This document shows positions 1 to 9,149 of a stretch of DNA of 64,000 nucleotides, in pieces. The DNA lies in assembly GCA_013180625.2 (NCBI GenBank), contig SNVD02001362.1, forward strand, positions 682,001 to 746,000, given 5' to 3'. Under the pieces are notes generated by a model that was given only the letters and a program-made list of their open reading frames with translations, made no database searches and was not told where the DNA came from. A program made the translations under genes and the position numbers. The stretch comes from Boswellia sacra (Eukaryota > Streptophyta > Magnoliopsida > Sapindales > Burseraceae). How positions within the stretch are numbered: position 1 is the first letter of the stretch; each line of letters begins with the position of its first letter.

Positions 1-394
1 AGTTAATTAACGTTCCCGACAGCAGATTAGATGATATTAATGCAAAGTTCTGTGATGGTACTCTTTACGTAACAATAGAAAATAGTGTAATTCCTTCGAG
101 CTGTACCCGACAAAACCAAGATGGAAATAAAGATGATAAAACGCGTGATTGTTCATTGTTGTAAAGCTATAGGATGGCCTGAGAGTACTGCGACTAGTGG
201 AAATGTTACAATGATTAGAGTCTATAATTCCGGAATTAAATTGGGTGGAAAAAAAAAAAGGATGGGCATTGGTTTTTCTAATGTTGGCTGTGGCTAGTGG
301 AGCATATTTGGCCTACAAACTTGATCTCCCGTTTTTTCGAGTTCAAGACTGCCCTTGTATGGCTCATAAGTCTCGTGATTCTGGGGTTTTTTAG
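1..394 (+). pseudogene. RTM2-like (HSP20 domain + membrane anchor) pseudogene, 3' part
   Basis: The window opens inside the second exon of an RTM2-like gene. From position 3 the frame reads LINVPDSRLDDINAKFCDG, which lines up with the HSP20-domain segment of gene A at 9780-9840. The frame hits a TAA at 162-164. Gene A continues for another ~80 residues, and here the matching DNA (membrane anchor and the cysteine-containing tail) is still present at 165-394 but out of frame and with an A10 run near 250-260. The end TTTTTTAGTCC matches the stop context of gene A. I read it as a decayed paralogue and the closest relative of gene A. Its first exon and promoter lie before the window, so the cause of decay outside is unknown. 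Confidence 0.8.
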
Positions 395-821
395 TCCTTA
401 CATTTAAACATGACGTTGTTTGTAGCAAGATAACGTGCTGAAATAAAGCGTTGCAGTGATTTTATATAATTGTATTAACATTTTAATTGCGTTATTGGAA
501 AGTGTAAGATAAGGTGGCAAAATTTGAAAGGTAAAGATCAACTTACCGGCAGCAGATAAAGTATATGCATGATGTATCATGTCATCATCTAGTTTTCATA
601 AACACATACAACCTCTTAGACAACTAAAATTATACAAACGGATATGACAACAGAAATTTTATTGTGAATTAATTATACTTTGGTTTATAGCCTTAACTTA
701 ATGCTGAAAGAAACCACATCAAGATTACTCAAATAGTTGCGGCAAAGCCACAACTTCACTGGTCGGTGGGATGGTAATCGGCATCAATGGATAGAAATAA
801 ATCTGACAAGGAATGACGTTA
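395..821. other. Intergenic, 3' flank of the pseudogene
   Basis: AT-rich sequence. The first ~90 bases resemble the 3' UTRs of gene A and of the fragment at 26.9 kb (TTGTATTAACA motif). No gene is seen. Confidence 0.6.
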
Positions 822-1142
822 CGTTGAAAATTTAAAAAATATTCTTGATTGATTCTCCGTTCCTTTGTTAGAAGATTTCTTATATGTGATCAAATCAATA
901 ATATTTGAGGCGATTATATTTAGGGATGGAAAACCCCCCGACCCCGGCTCTCAATTACACACCCGGCCCCTGAAAATTCCCCGGAATTTTTTTCCCGGGG
1001 CCGGGTCCGGGGTACCCCGGGTGGAGCCGGGTTTTGCAATAACCCGGGATTAAAATCCGGGTTGTATTTTTTTTTTAAATTCTAATGCTCTTTTATGTCG
1101 TATATATATATGTGATAGCAAAATTTTATGTAAAATAATGTG

Positions 1143-1196
1143 TAGCCTAGTGGTTGCCCGCAATTTGCAGGTATGGGGGGTGACAGGTTCGAAGCC
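1143..1196 (+). promoter_or_regulatory. tRNA-like internal pol III promoter (A and B boxes), first copy
   Basis: A box TAGCCTAGTGG and B box GGTTCGAAGCC fit the consensus TRGYNNANNNG and GGTTCGANNCC at tRNA-like spacing. The surrounding bases do not fold into an evident complete cloverleaf, so I do not call a tRNA gene. Confidence 0.6.
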
Positions 1197-1284
1197 CAGG
1201 TTGCAGAAAATTTTTAACATAATTTCCTTGGACATCGGTGACAGATATATATATGTGTAGCAAAATTAAATGCGAAATGGGTTG

Positions 1285-1337
1285 TAGTCCAGTGGTAACT
1301 TGTCATTTCCATATATGCACAGAGACGAGTTCGAACC
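1285..1337 (+). promoter_or_regulatory. tRNA-like internal pol III promoter, second copy
   Basis: A box TAGTCCAGTGG and B box GAGTTCGAACC, same direction and spacing as the copy about 140 bp upstream. The tandem pair is kept in the related element at 4880. Confidence 0.6.
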
Positions 1338-1738
1338 TCGGAGGCACACTGGGCTTGGGCTAAAATTTAAATAAGGGGTGAAATGTGTGAATTAAAAACT
1401 AACAGGACTTAAAAGTATTTTTACATAACATAATTTTAAAATTTAATTGCATCCCCCGGGTTTAATTCCGGATCCCCGGCCCCGGCCCCGAACGGGGCAG
1501 AAAAATTCTCCCCGGCCCCTGCTAAATTCCCCGATTTTTCGGGTTATTGCCCGGCTCCGGATGTCCGGATTTTTCGGATCCCCGGCCCCGACCGGGTCAA
1601 ATTGCCATCCCTAATTGTATTCTCTTGATTTCAGGCTTTAATCTAGGCAGCTAATTGGGGAATTTACCCCTATAAATACAATGTACAAATATTATAAAAA
1701 AGTATGAATACAAGTTATTCATCCATTTTGTTTTGAGA

Positions 1739-1749
1739 TGGTATCAAAG
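1739..1749 (+). other. Decayed primer-binding site of the old copia element
   Basis: TGGTATCAAAG differs at one base from the TGGTATCAGAG seen in the intact copia elements here (27858 and, on the minus strand, near 51024), which matches the initiator methionine tRNA 3' end. Confidence 0.6.
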
Positions 1750-2015
1750 TCCTTTGACCTAGTGATCTAAGGTTTGAATCCCCCCACTACAAATTAAAAA
1801 AGAAATCATATTAGCTCATATAAAAATAAAAAAAGAAATTATATTAGCTCATATAAAAAACCCAAAAGAGGAAGTATATAAAAACCTAAAAGAGGCTGTG
1901 AAGTATAAAACTAACGTTAAGCTTACGCATTTTAGGTTAAGCTTTTACGTAAAATAGCAAACTTAACATGGTATTAACTTTATCTTTGAAGGAAACTCAG
2001 ATGATCGAGAAGTAG

Positions 2016-3390
2016 GTGAATTGGATTGGAATTACAATGAACACTCAGAAATTGAAATTGGTAATTGTTCGTCGGATCAATAAATATCAAGTGATTGAAG
2101 CTGGTGATTCTTTGATCGAATTCTTAAACCCACAAAGTCCAGACACAACTTCATGTTCGTCTAATATATCATACCAATCACCTATTGAGAATGTTCCTGA
2201 TTTGAAAACAAAGCCTGCTAAGAGACAGTTACCCTATTGTATCACTAGAAGTATTCCTTAAACTTATGAACTTGATCTCTTTAGTAAAGTTAAATACCCC
2301 ATGTGCCATTATGTGTCTAACCATCGCCTATCAGAATCAAGCCTATCATTTGTAAATCAATTATTTGCTGTATCTATTCTTAACAATGTGCATTATCTGA
2401 TCCAAGATGGAGGGTAGCTATGAATGAGGAGATGAAATCCCTAAAGAAAAGTGAAACATGGGAACTTGCTAATCTACCACCAAGGAAGAAACCAGTTGGA
2501 TGCCGATGGATTTGTATAGTAAAGTACAAGGCTAATAGAAGAATCGAGCGTTTTAAAGTAAGATTCGCAGCAAAAGGGTACATTTAAACCTATGGAATCA
2601 ATTATACAGATAAGTTTGCACCTGTAGCTAAGTTCAATACAATATGGTCTTATTATCTTTAGTATCAAATCTGGATTGGCCACTGCAACAGTTTGATGTA
2701 AAAAATGCATTTCTATATGGTGAATTGTCTAAAGAAGTCTACATAGATTTTCCATCTGGATGCATGATACCAAAAGGACATAGTTAGAAAGTTGTAGATT
2801 GACAAAATAATTACATGGGTTAAACCAGTCTCCAAGAGTGTGGTTTGGACGATTTACAAAGTCCAATACATACTTTGGCTAACACCAAAGCAACTGAAAC
2901 CACACATTGTTCTTAAAAGGTAGTAAGAAAAAATCCCTGCCGTTATTGTGTATATTGATGAAGTCATAGGAAATGATCCAGAAAAAAGAATAACTCTATA
3001 GGAATACTTAGCTAAGGTGTTTGAAATATTTTCTTGGGATAGAAGTTTCTTGATCGAGTAAAGGTATCTTTCTATCCCAAAGGAAATAAACCTTAGACCT
3101 ATTATAAGAGCTGGCATGATAGCATGTAAACCAATTGATTCCCTGGTTGAAAAAGACTTAAAATTATGTGTTGAGACTGACTAGGCATCAATTGACAAGG
3201 GAAGATATCAAAGACTTTTTGAAAGATTGATGTACTTAGCACATACAAGACCAGATCTTGCCTATGCATTAAGTATTGTTAGTTAGTTTATGCATAATCG
3301 TGGCATTTGAAATCAACTCTTGGAAAGGGAATTATATTATCTAAAAACACAAGTGAAGAAAATATTGATGTGTATATATATCAATATATG
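2016..3390 (+). pseudogene. Copia pol remnant (reverse transcriptase to RNase H)
   Basis: Translations in shifting frames recover a copia polyprotein: a pre-RT region (SKVKYPMCHYVSNHRLS near 2286), RT start (MNEEMKSLKKSETWELANL near 2422), GCRWI, AAKGY, FAPVAKFNT, DWPLQQFDVKNAFLYGELS (near 2680), then EVIGNDPEK (a degraded YVDD region near 2960) and LMYLAHTRPDLAYALSIVS (near 3230). Multiple stops (for example after KGYI near 2584) and frameshifts interrupt it. The catalytic YVDD reads as IDE, so RT is dead. Gag, protease and integrase are not recognisable upstream, so the interior is deleted as well as mutated. Confidence 0.8.
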
Positions 3391-3831
3391 ACACTCCTCG
3401 GAGAAATTAGAGGAGAAAGAAAATTGTGGAGTTATTGAAGATTCACTGAACCAATTTATGACACTCCTCGGAGAAATTGGAGGAGAAAGAAAATTGTGGA
3501 GTTACTGAAGATTCACCGAACCAATTTATGACACTCCTTGGAGAAATTGGAGGAGAAAATTATGGAGTTGCCAAAGATTTGATTAAAAGATCAAATAGTT
3601 GATATTTTCACTAAAGCGGTCTGTAACGCTCCCCTGGAGAAATTGGAGGAGAAAGAAAATTGTGGACTTATAGAAGATTCACTGAACCAATTTATGACAC
3701 TCCTCGGAGAAATTAGAGGAGAAAGAAAATTGTGGAGTTACTGAAGATTCACCGAACCAATTTATGACACTCCTTGGAGAAATTGGAGGAGAAAATTATG
3801 GAGTTGCCAAAGATTTGATCAGAAGATCATG
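3389..3831. repeat. 70-bp direct repeats inside a larger duplication
   Basis: The motif TGACACTCCTCGGAGAAATT recurs at 3389, 3459, 3529, 3695 and 3765 (70-bp period), with a degenerate copy near 3626. The whole block 3390-3595 is repeated about 236 bp downstream (3626-3831). The VDIFTKAV pol remnant (3598-3621) lies between the two blocks. These repeats probably derive from the pol/3' end of the old copia element. Confidence 0.8.
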
Positions 3832-3934
3832 ATGATGTGTCTCTCGCAGCTCGAACCAATGACATAGTCATTTTCCTTGCAACATAGGTACCATTTGGCT
3901 AGACTCAGTTGAGATGGTATGATCTTTTCAATAA

Positions 3935-4358
3935 AAAATAACTAATAATATCAAAATATATGGTGTCATGCTTCGATTGAGATATCCAAGAGAAGTTGTT
4001 ATATATTCCATTTAAAGAGGAGAATTGGGTCTGAAGATTTTGATTGTTGAAAAGGATTTCACTCTTATAGAACTGATGAAGAGGGGAATATTGATTATCA
4101 GACCACTTCATCTATCTGTAAAAAATAATGGAGAATTTTTTCTATACCACACCTTTGGTATTTCATTAGTTGATATGAAGAAGCGCAAATTTAATAAAAG
4201 ATATTGAAAAAATATTGAAAAAAAGACTATCTTAATTAAAAAAATTTGGATGAATATTCCAAGATATGAAAGAATGTCTAGAAATAAAGACAAAAATCAT
4301 TATGATTTGCTTGTTCTTGAAAATATTTTATTCCCTAAACGCCGTAGAGAATTGAGAA
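3935..4358 (+). pseudogene. ycf1: Plastid ycf1 (TIC214) C-terminal fragment in the nucleus
   Basis: Translation from about 4028 gives KDFTLIELMKRGILII and, in the same frame after a TGA near 4205, RDKNHYDLLV-like text (here NKDKNHYDLLVLENIL) ending KRRRELR. These are hallmark strings of the C-terminal part of the plastid Ycf1/TIC214 protein, a subunit of the chloroplast inner-envelope translocon. The copy carries an in-frame stop, an upstream frameshift (near 4025) and many substitutions, so it is an old nuclear insertion of plastid DNA, not functional. It stops abruptly in a direct-repeat region at about 4360. I identified it from memory of the family; an alignment to a plastome would settle it. 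Confidence 0.7.
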
Positions 4359-4365
4359 GGACTAG

Positions 4366-4879
4366 TCAAATGGTATCCATGTTGCAAGGAAAAGGGCAAT
4401 GTCTTTGGTTTGAGCCGTGGAAGTCGCATCATTGAGGAACAAAACCATGAGGTACTATGCAAGGTGGTCCAAGGTACCAAGACAATGCGGGTTTATGAGT
4501 GTTGGACCCTGGGTGGGTCGTCTGGTATATTGGTCCAGAGGGCCATTACATAAAAATGCAGTAGCCAAATGGTACCCGTGTTGCAAGGAAAAGGACTATG
4601 TCCTTGCTTTGAGTCGTGAGGGATGTGTCCTTTGGGAACAAAGTCTTTAGGTACTATGCAAAACCATGAGGTATTGTGCAAGGTGGTTTCAGGCACCAAA
4701 CCAGATAATACAGGTTTATGAGCATCAGACCCTGGAAAGGCCATCTCGTATAAAAGTCTAAGGGGATGTTACACCGTCTCAAATCAAGTATCACAAACTA
4801 TCTGCTCAGACCCTGGACGGGCTGTCTGGTACATGGGTTTGGAGGGGTGTTACACGGTCTCAAATCAAGTATTCACAAA
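4366..4879. repeat. ~200-220 bp direct repeats
   Basis: CAAATGGTAYCCRTGTTGC followed by AAGGAAAAGG occurs at 4366 and 4565. GAGGTAYTRTGCAAGGTGGT occurs near 4449 and 4669. GTCTCAAATCAAGTAT occurs near 4777 and 4858. The period varies from ~200 to 220 bp. No coding potential is convincing. The right end is cut by the hAT-like insertion at 4880. Confidence 0.7.
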
Positions 4880-5518
4880 TAGGGATGGCAAAACCCGAGG
4901 CCGGGGCCGACAGTCTCCGGCCCTGGGAAATTCCCCGGAATTTTTTTCTGGGGCCGAGGCACCCCGCGCGGGACCAGGTTTTTCAATAATCCGGGATTAA
5001 AATCCGAGTTGTACAATTTTGTAAAAATTCTGAAACTTTCTAATGTATTATATATATTTGAGTAGTTATAAGTTTATGCAAAGAGGGCTTTGGCCCACTG
5101 GTAGTGCGTTATTTGAGTAGTTGGGAGGGCGCGGGTTCAAGGCTTGGGAGCAATTCTTCATCTAATTTTTGAAACTATGGCATGGGCTAGACTTATATGT
5201 ATCTTGAGACTCATAAATTTATGCCAAAAGGGGCTGTAGCCCAGTGGTTGTGTGCTGTGTTGTCTAAATATGTTGGAGGGCTTGAGTTCAAGTTGTGGCT
5301 AGTGCAAGTTTTTTTTAAATTATGGCTTTGGGTTGTTGGGCTGGGCTTTGCACATTGGACTATTTAAAAAAAATAAGAAAATGGGCTTGGATTTACTAAG
5401 GGGTTATAAGAAATATTACAACCTAAGGGATATGAACTTTGTTTGACATAATTTTAAAATTTCAATTACATCCCCCGGTTTTAATTCTGGGTCCCCGGCC
5501 CCGGCCGTCCCACCCCGG

Positions 5519-7143
5519 CAGTGGTGGACTGACATGGAGACCCAAGGGGGCCCGGGCCCCTCCTGAAATTTTAAAATCTCTTAATAGTCCCTCAAGCTTC
5601 AAAAGTTATAATACACTCCTTTATTAAAAATTCAAAACCTACTTTGACTTTCACAACTTTTTTCACTTTTTAAACTCCCCAGCCGCCTCTTCACTCACTT
5701 TACCACCTACCCATCCCATCTACTCTTCTACCCACCGAATTGCTACAAAAGACAAGCACCAAGTGAGTTTTTATTTTATTATATTTAATATTTTATTATT
5801 TTATTTTATACATAAAATTTTAATCAAATTTTTTATGTTCTTCTCATGTAGTTTTACGCTTTTATTGTTCTAAATATCTTGTTTTTATTTTGCAGGCAAT
5901 CATATACCCGTTTTATAGTAAGTGCAATTAAACACAGTTATACAACACTTATAACTAATTATCCTTCCTTTCAAGTAAGTTATATCGTCACTCACTATAA
6001 TTAATTCTTTTTACTGTATTCTACAAATAAAATTTATGTAAATCTTTTTAATGTTTATTTATTTATTTTAATATAAATTATTGCTTTTTCTTTATATCTT
6101 TTGTTACGTTGAAAATTAATGAATTGATTCTTATAAAAAGAGTACAAATTGAAAAAAATTTCTTTGAATAGTGATGACTTTCTTTTCTAATTTATATTAT
6201 ATAGTATATTTGTGTCATATATCTCTATATTCTTGATTTATTTGTATTGATTAGAGTAAAAAAAATAAATATCATTAAAAAGATTATGTTCGAGAGACTT
6301 TTTATTATTTAATGTGTTTGTAGTCTTTTTGAATAGTAGAATAATACGTATCATTTTTATTTATCAGTTATGGAGAGATATTTTAAAAGAAAATCTACTT
6401 CTGAGTTGGCATCAAGTTCAAACAAAAGTGCTAAAAGCTCAAAACAAATTAGTGAAGATGTTAATTTACAAGATTTGCCTGCAGATCCTGGACTTAGGAC
6501 TCGAATTTTGGAATATAATCCTCATGTCAGAGATCAAGTTCGAAGAGCTTATCTTCAAAAGGGTCCTTGTCAACCTCGTGATCACAATTTTCCCTTTAAA
6601 AAATATGGAGAAAAGTCAAGAAGATTTAATCCAGCTTGGTTTAATGAATATCCTAATTGGTTAGAGTACAGTATAGCAAAAGATGCCTTATTTTGCTTAT
6701 GTTGCTATCTCTTTAAGCCAGATACTGGTGAGCAAGCAGGTGGTGAATCTTTTGTAAGTATAGGGTTTTCGAATTGGAAGAAAAAAGAGAAACTAAAAGT
6801 TGATGTTGGGGGTCCTAACAGTGCTCATAATCAAGCTTGGGGTATGTGTGAAGCATTGTTAAAGCAAGATCAACATATAGAGACAATTTTAGTGAGACAA
6901 TCTGACCAAGCTCGAATTGACTATCGAACTCGTTTGGGTGCATTAATTGATTGTATAAGGTTTCTTTTAAGACAAGGGCTTCCATTTCGTGGACATGATG
7001 AAACTGAAGATTCTAAAAATCGAGGAAATTTTCTTGAACTCTTACATTGGTTGTGTGATCATAATGAGGAAATAAGAAAAGTTGCATTACAAAATGCTCC
7101 TGAAAATTTGAAATTGATAGCACCAAAAATTCAGAAAGACATA
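5519..7143 (+). mobile_element. Truncated autonomous hAT-type transposon (5' end to mid-gene)
   Basis: Begins CAGTGGTGGACTGAC, close to the CAGKGGYGGA ends of a plant hAT group. It is followed by a 5' leader with pyrimidine-rich, intron-like stretches, then by a TTF-domain gene at 6370. It breaks off at ~7143 inside the gene; its 3' half and 3' terminus are absent. It was inserted in, or joined to, the GC-rich right arm of the 4880 element. Confidence 0.6.
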
Positions 7144-7164
7144 GTAAAATATATTCTTGATTGA
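6370..7164 (+). pseudogene. TTF-type zinc-finger / hAT transposase-like protein, N-terminal fragment
   Basis: An open frame of 264 residues starting MERYFKRKS. Residues ~85-165 match the TTF zinc-finger of hAT-type transposases and zinc-finger MYM-type-1-like proteins: a PAWF...WLEYS motif, then CLCCYLF and a later FSNWKKK and NSAH. Residues ~190-258 (FRGHDE, GNFLELLHWL, KIQKDIV) are the start of the DUF4371 region. Full proteins of this family run to about 700-800 residues and end with a catalytic RNase-H-like fold and hAT dimerisation region, all missing here. The last few residues (VKYILD) come from a 46-bp stretch identical to the copia LTR at 7302, so the stop is accidental. It cannot be an active transposase. 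Confidence 0.8.
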
Positions 7165-7189
7165 TCTCCTTTCCTTTGTTAGAAGATTT
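7144..7189 (+). repeat. 46-bp copy of the copia LTR at a breakpoint
   Basis: By eye, all 46 bases are identical to 7302-7347 (start GTAAAATATATTC, end GAAGATTT). The copy links the truncated transposase gene to the right end of the hAT-like element, where TTTTTCGGATCCCC resumes. Confidence 0.85.
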
Positions 7190-7291
7190 TTCGGATCCCC
7201 GGCCCCGCCCAGGTCAAATTGCCATCCCTATTCACAAACTGCTTGGACAAGTTGGGCATGCGCGACATCTATGCACCAACTTGCAGGAGAG

Positions 7292-7504
7292 TATTGGGAT
7301 TGTAAAATATATTCTTGATTGATCTCCTTTCCTTTGTTAGAAGATTTCTTAGATGTGATCAAATCAATAGGATTCGAGGGGATTGCATTAACTTAATTTC
7401 AGGCTTTGATTTAGGTAGCTAATTGGGGATTCACCCCTATGAATATCATGTACAATTGTTATACAAAAGTATGAATATAAATTATTTATTCCTTTTATTT
7501 TGAG
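7292..7504 (+). repeat. 3' LTR of the old copia element
   Basis: Starts TATTGGGATTGTAAAA (probably a mutated TGTTGGGA) after AGGAGAG and ends near TTTTGAGA. About 210 bp, matching the two halves of the interrupted 5' LTR. Confidence 0.65.
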
Positions 7505-9015
7505 AAGTTCATCAAAGAGAAATCAAATAAAGTAGGGAAATTAGGATAGAGGGAAAGGGAGTAATAATGGAAGAGATTAAAGGGAGAATTACAATGAAAT
7601 TGAGAGAAAAAAAATTTATTCAAAAGATTGATAAGCACTATTATGCTGGATCTAAGAAGGGCACTTATTTTATTATCAAGATCCTATTTGAATTAGGTAA
7701 TAGATTCATTATTAAAAAATAAGAATCTAATCTTAATTGAACTAGATAATACGAAAAAATGCTACAAGAAACAAGTGCAACAAAAACAAGAAGGCAATGA
7801 TTAATTCATAATTTTCTTTCTATAGAAACAGCGATTGGGTTTAGGACTGTTAATCTACTTAAAGAATTAATTAGCTTTTTTAGCTTAATGTGAAATTTAT
7901 TAGTTAATCAACTAGAAGTAGTTGGTATCATGCGATGAAAATTTTCTAGTAATTCTTGAACCTTGTCCCTTCTTCTCCCCATTCTCTCCCTAGATAAACT
8001 ATAAATGAGACTTTTTCAGAGACTAAATTGCTTCCATGGCTAATATATACGCCATACAAACACCCAAACTACAAAACAAAAACATACTCTTAATGCCTAG
8101 AGGTTAAAATGAATAAGGTGAAATTAGGGCATTATTATATTATTGTTCGAGAAAAGTCACCAAGATATGCGTGTAAACCCTACTTTTGGATCATATGAGA
8201 CCTATTAAATAATTAAACAAAAATGAAAATTGTGGTAAAATCTAATTAACTAATTGCTTGTGAAATACGCATCTCTCATCCGCCAGCCGCGTAAGTTCAG
8301 ATTTGTATGACTGACAAACAAGATATTTTAATTTACATGTTAATACTAAAACAAAACAATCTATAGTACTTTAATGTTAATTTTAATTACATACATATAT
8401 GGGTTTAACAGATAAATTACTTAACAAATAGCCAACATATATAGCTTCACAGAAATGAGATCATTCTCTTGGCAGCAGGGGATTGTGATATATACCGCTT
8501 TTATTCCTTGCATAAGAAAATCATTTTTCAAAAATGATAAAAGTTTGCAAAATATCTACGAGGTCTGCAAAATTAAAAGACTGCTAAACGCATTTTGAAT
8601 ATTTTCATTATCAATTCCCCGACCTTTCTGCAGCTCCATATCTTAAACAACTAAAGTTTGTACCATTTTTACTCTTTACAAAAGAAAATCACATTTTAAA
8701 AAGAGTTATTCCATGAATTCATTCATCGGCAAAAATATAAAGTTTTATGCTACCAGCGTTAGCAATAATGTTTTATATATTCAATAAATTGTTAAATTAG
8801 TATTTTGAAAAGAAAAGCAAATGGTATGAATTCAATAATAATATTGGTGAAATAACATAAAATTGTCCATGCGAGTCACATAGTTAAACCATTAGTTCGG
8901 TAAACCCAGAGCACGTATGCCTAGGAATTAAGAAAAGAAATTTATGAATGAAACTAAGAATATTGTTGCTCCCTTCAAGAAAAAATATATTCTATCCAAC
9001 TCTTTTCAGTTTCAA
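7505..9015. other. Intergenic sequence upstream of gene A
   Basis: AT-rich single-copy-looking DNA. No convincing reading frame, repeat or RNA gene seen. Confidence 0.6.
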
Positions 9016-9051
9016 AAAGGAATAATTCTCTTCCAAAGTTGAAAGAAACCT
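9016..9051 (+). promoter_or_regulatory. Shared promoter box of the RTM2-like array, gene A copy
   Basis: Contains GGAATAATTCTCTTCC followed by AAAGTTGAAAGAAACC. Equivalent sequences stand upstream of genes B, C, D and E although most of the surrounding DNA has diverged. The GAA and TTC units resemble a loose heat-shock element, but the spacing is imperfect (GAATAATTC has a 3-base rather than a 2-base gap). Confidence 0.6.
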
Positions 9052-9149
9052 CATATGCCAGTACATAGATATAAGAACAAAGCATTTAAGAGAGATCATT
9101 TCTCCTACAGAACAATAAAATTAACTAGCTAAAAGCGATCTAGACTTCA

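Larger units (their letters stand above)
921..1613. mobile_element. hAT-like non-autonomous element with two tRNA-like promoters
   Basis: Starts TAGGGATGG and ends CCATCCCTA (inverted repeats). It is flanked by 8-bp duplications ATTATATT (913-920) and ATTGTATT (1614-1621), one mismatch, as expected for the hAT superfamily. Both ends are rich in CCCCGG-type GC tracts. The AT-rich middle holds two tRNA-like pol III promoter pairs in the same direction: A box TAGCCTAGTGG (1143-1153) with B box GGTTCGAAGCC (1186-1196), and A box TAGTCCAGTGG (1285-1295) with B box GAGTTCGAACC (1327-1337). The A-to-B spacing of ~42 bp is that of a tRNA gene. No transposase is encoded. Related copies lie at 4880 and 38009. 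Confidence 0.85.
822..1738 (+). repeat. 5' LTR of the old copia element, interrupted
   Basis: Homologous to 7292-7504. It is split at 921-1613 by a hAT-like element; removing that insert and one target duplication restores colinearity with the 3' LTR. The beginning is uncertain by tens of bases. Confidence 0.65.
4880..7230. mobile_element. hAT-like element with tRNA-like boxes, carrying a nested hAT gene fragment
   Basis: Starts TAGGGATGGCAAAAC and ends TTGCCATCCCTA, flanked by a perfect 8-bp duplication TTCACAAA (4872-4879 and 7231-7238). Its left ~640 bp and right ~40 bp match the 693-bp element at 921. Tandem tRNA-like boxes are present: A TGGCCCACTGG (5091-5101) with B GGTTCAAGGCT (5134-5144), and A TAGCCCAGTGG (5237-5247) with B GAGTTCAAGTT (5284-5294). 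Between 5519 and about 7190 it holds foreign DNA: a truncated autonomous hAT element and a 46-bp piece of the copia LTR. Confidence 0.85.
822..7504 (+). mobile_element. Old, fragmented Ty1/copia retrotransposon with nested insertions
   Basis: The two ends are diverged copies of one LTR (822-1738, interrupted by a hAT-like element; and 7292-7504). Shared segments include ATTCTTGATTGAT, CTTTGTTAGAAGATTTCTTA, TTTCAGGCTTT and AGCTAATTGGGGA. A decayed primer-binding site (TGGTATCAAAG, 1739-1749) follows the 5' LTR, and a polypurine-like stretch (AGGAGAG) precedes the 3' LTR. Between them are a dead reverse-transcriptase region, a remnant of the pol C-terminus (VDIFTKAV near 3598-3621), and the end of pol split by the 4880-7230 insertion: its reading VFTNCLDKLGMRDIYAPT crosses the 8-bp target duplication. 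The element hosts at least four later insertions or rearrangements listed separately. The outer boundaries are approximate because no clear 5-bp target duplication was found. Confidence 0.75.

Noticed and set aside
1143..1337. Two true tRNA genes
   Set aside because: A and B boxes are present but I could not see full acceptor and anticodon stems; called as promoter-like only.
6314..6664. 116-codon frame overlapping the TTF-domain gene
   Set aside because: Out-of-frame shadow; the zinc-finger motifs are in the 6370 frame.
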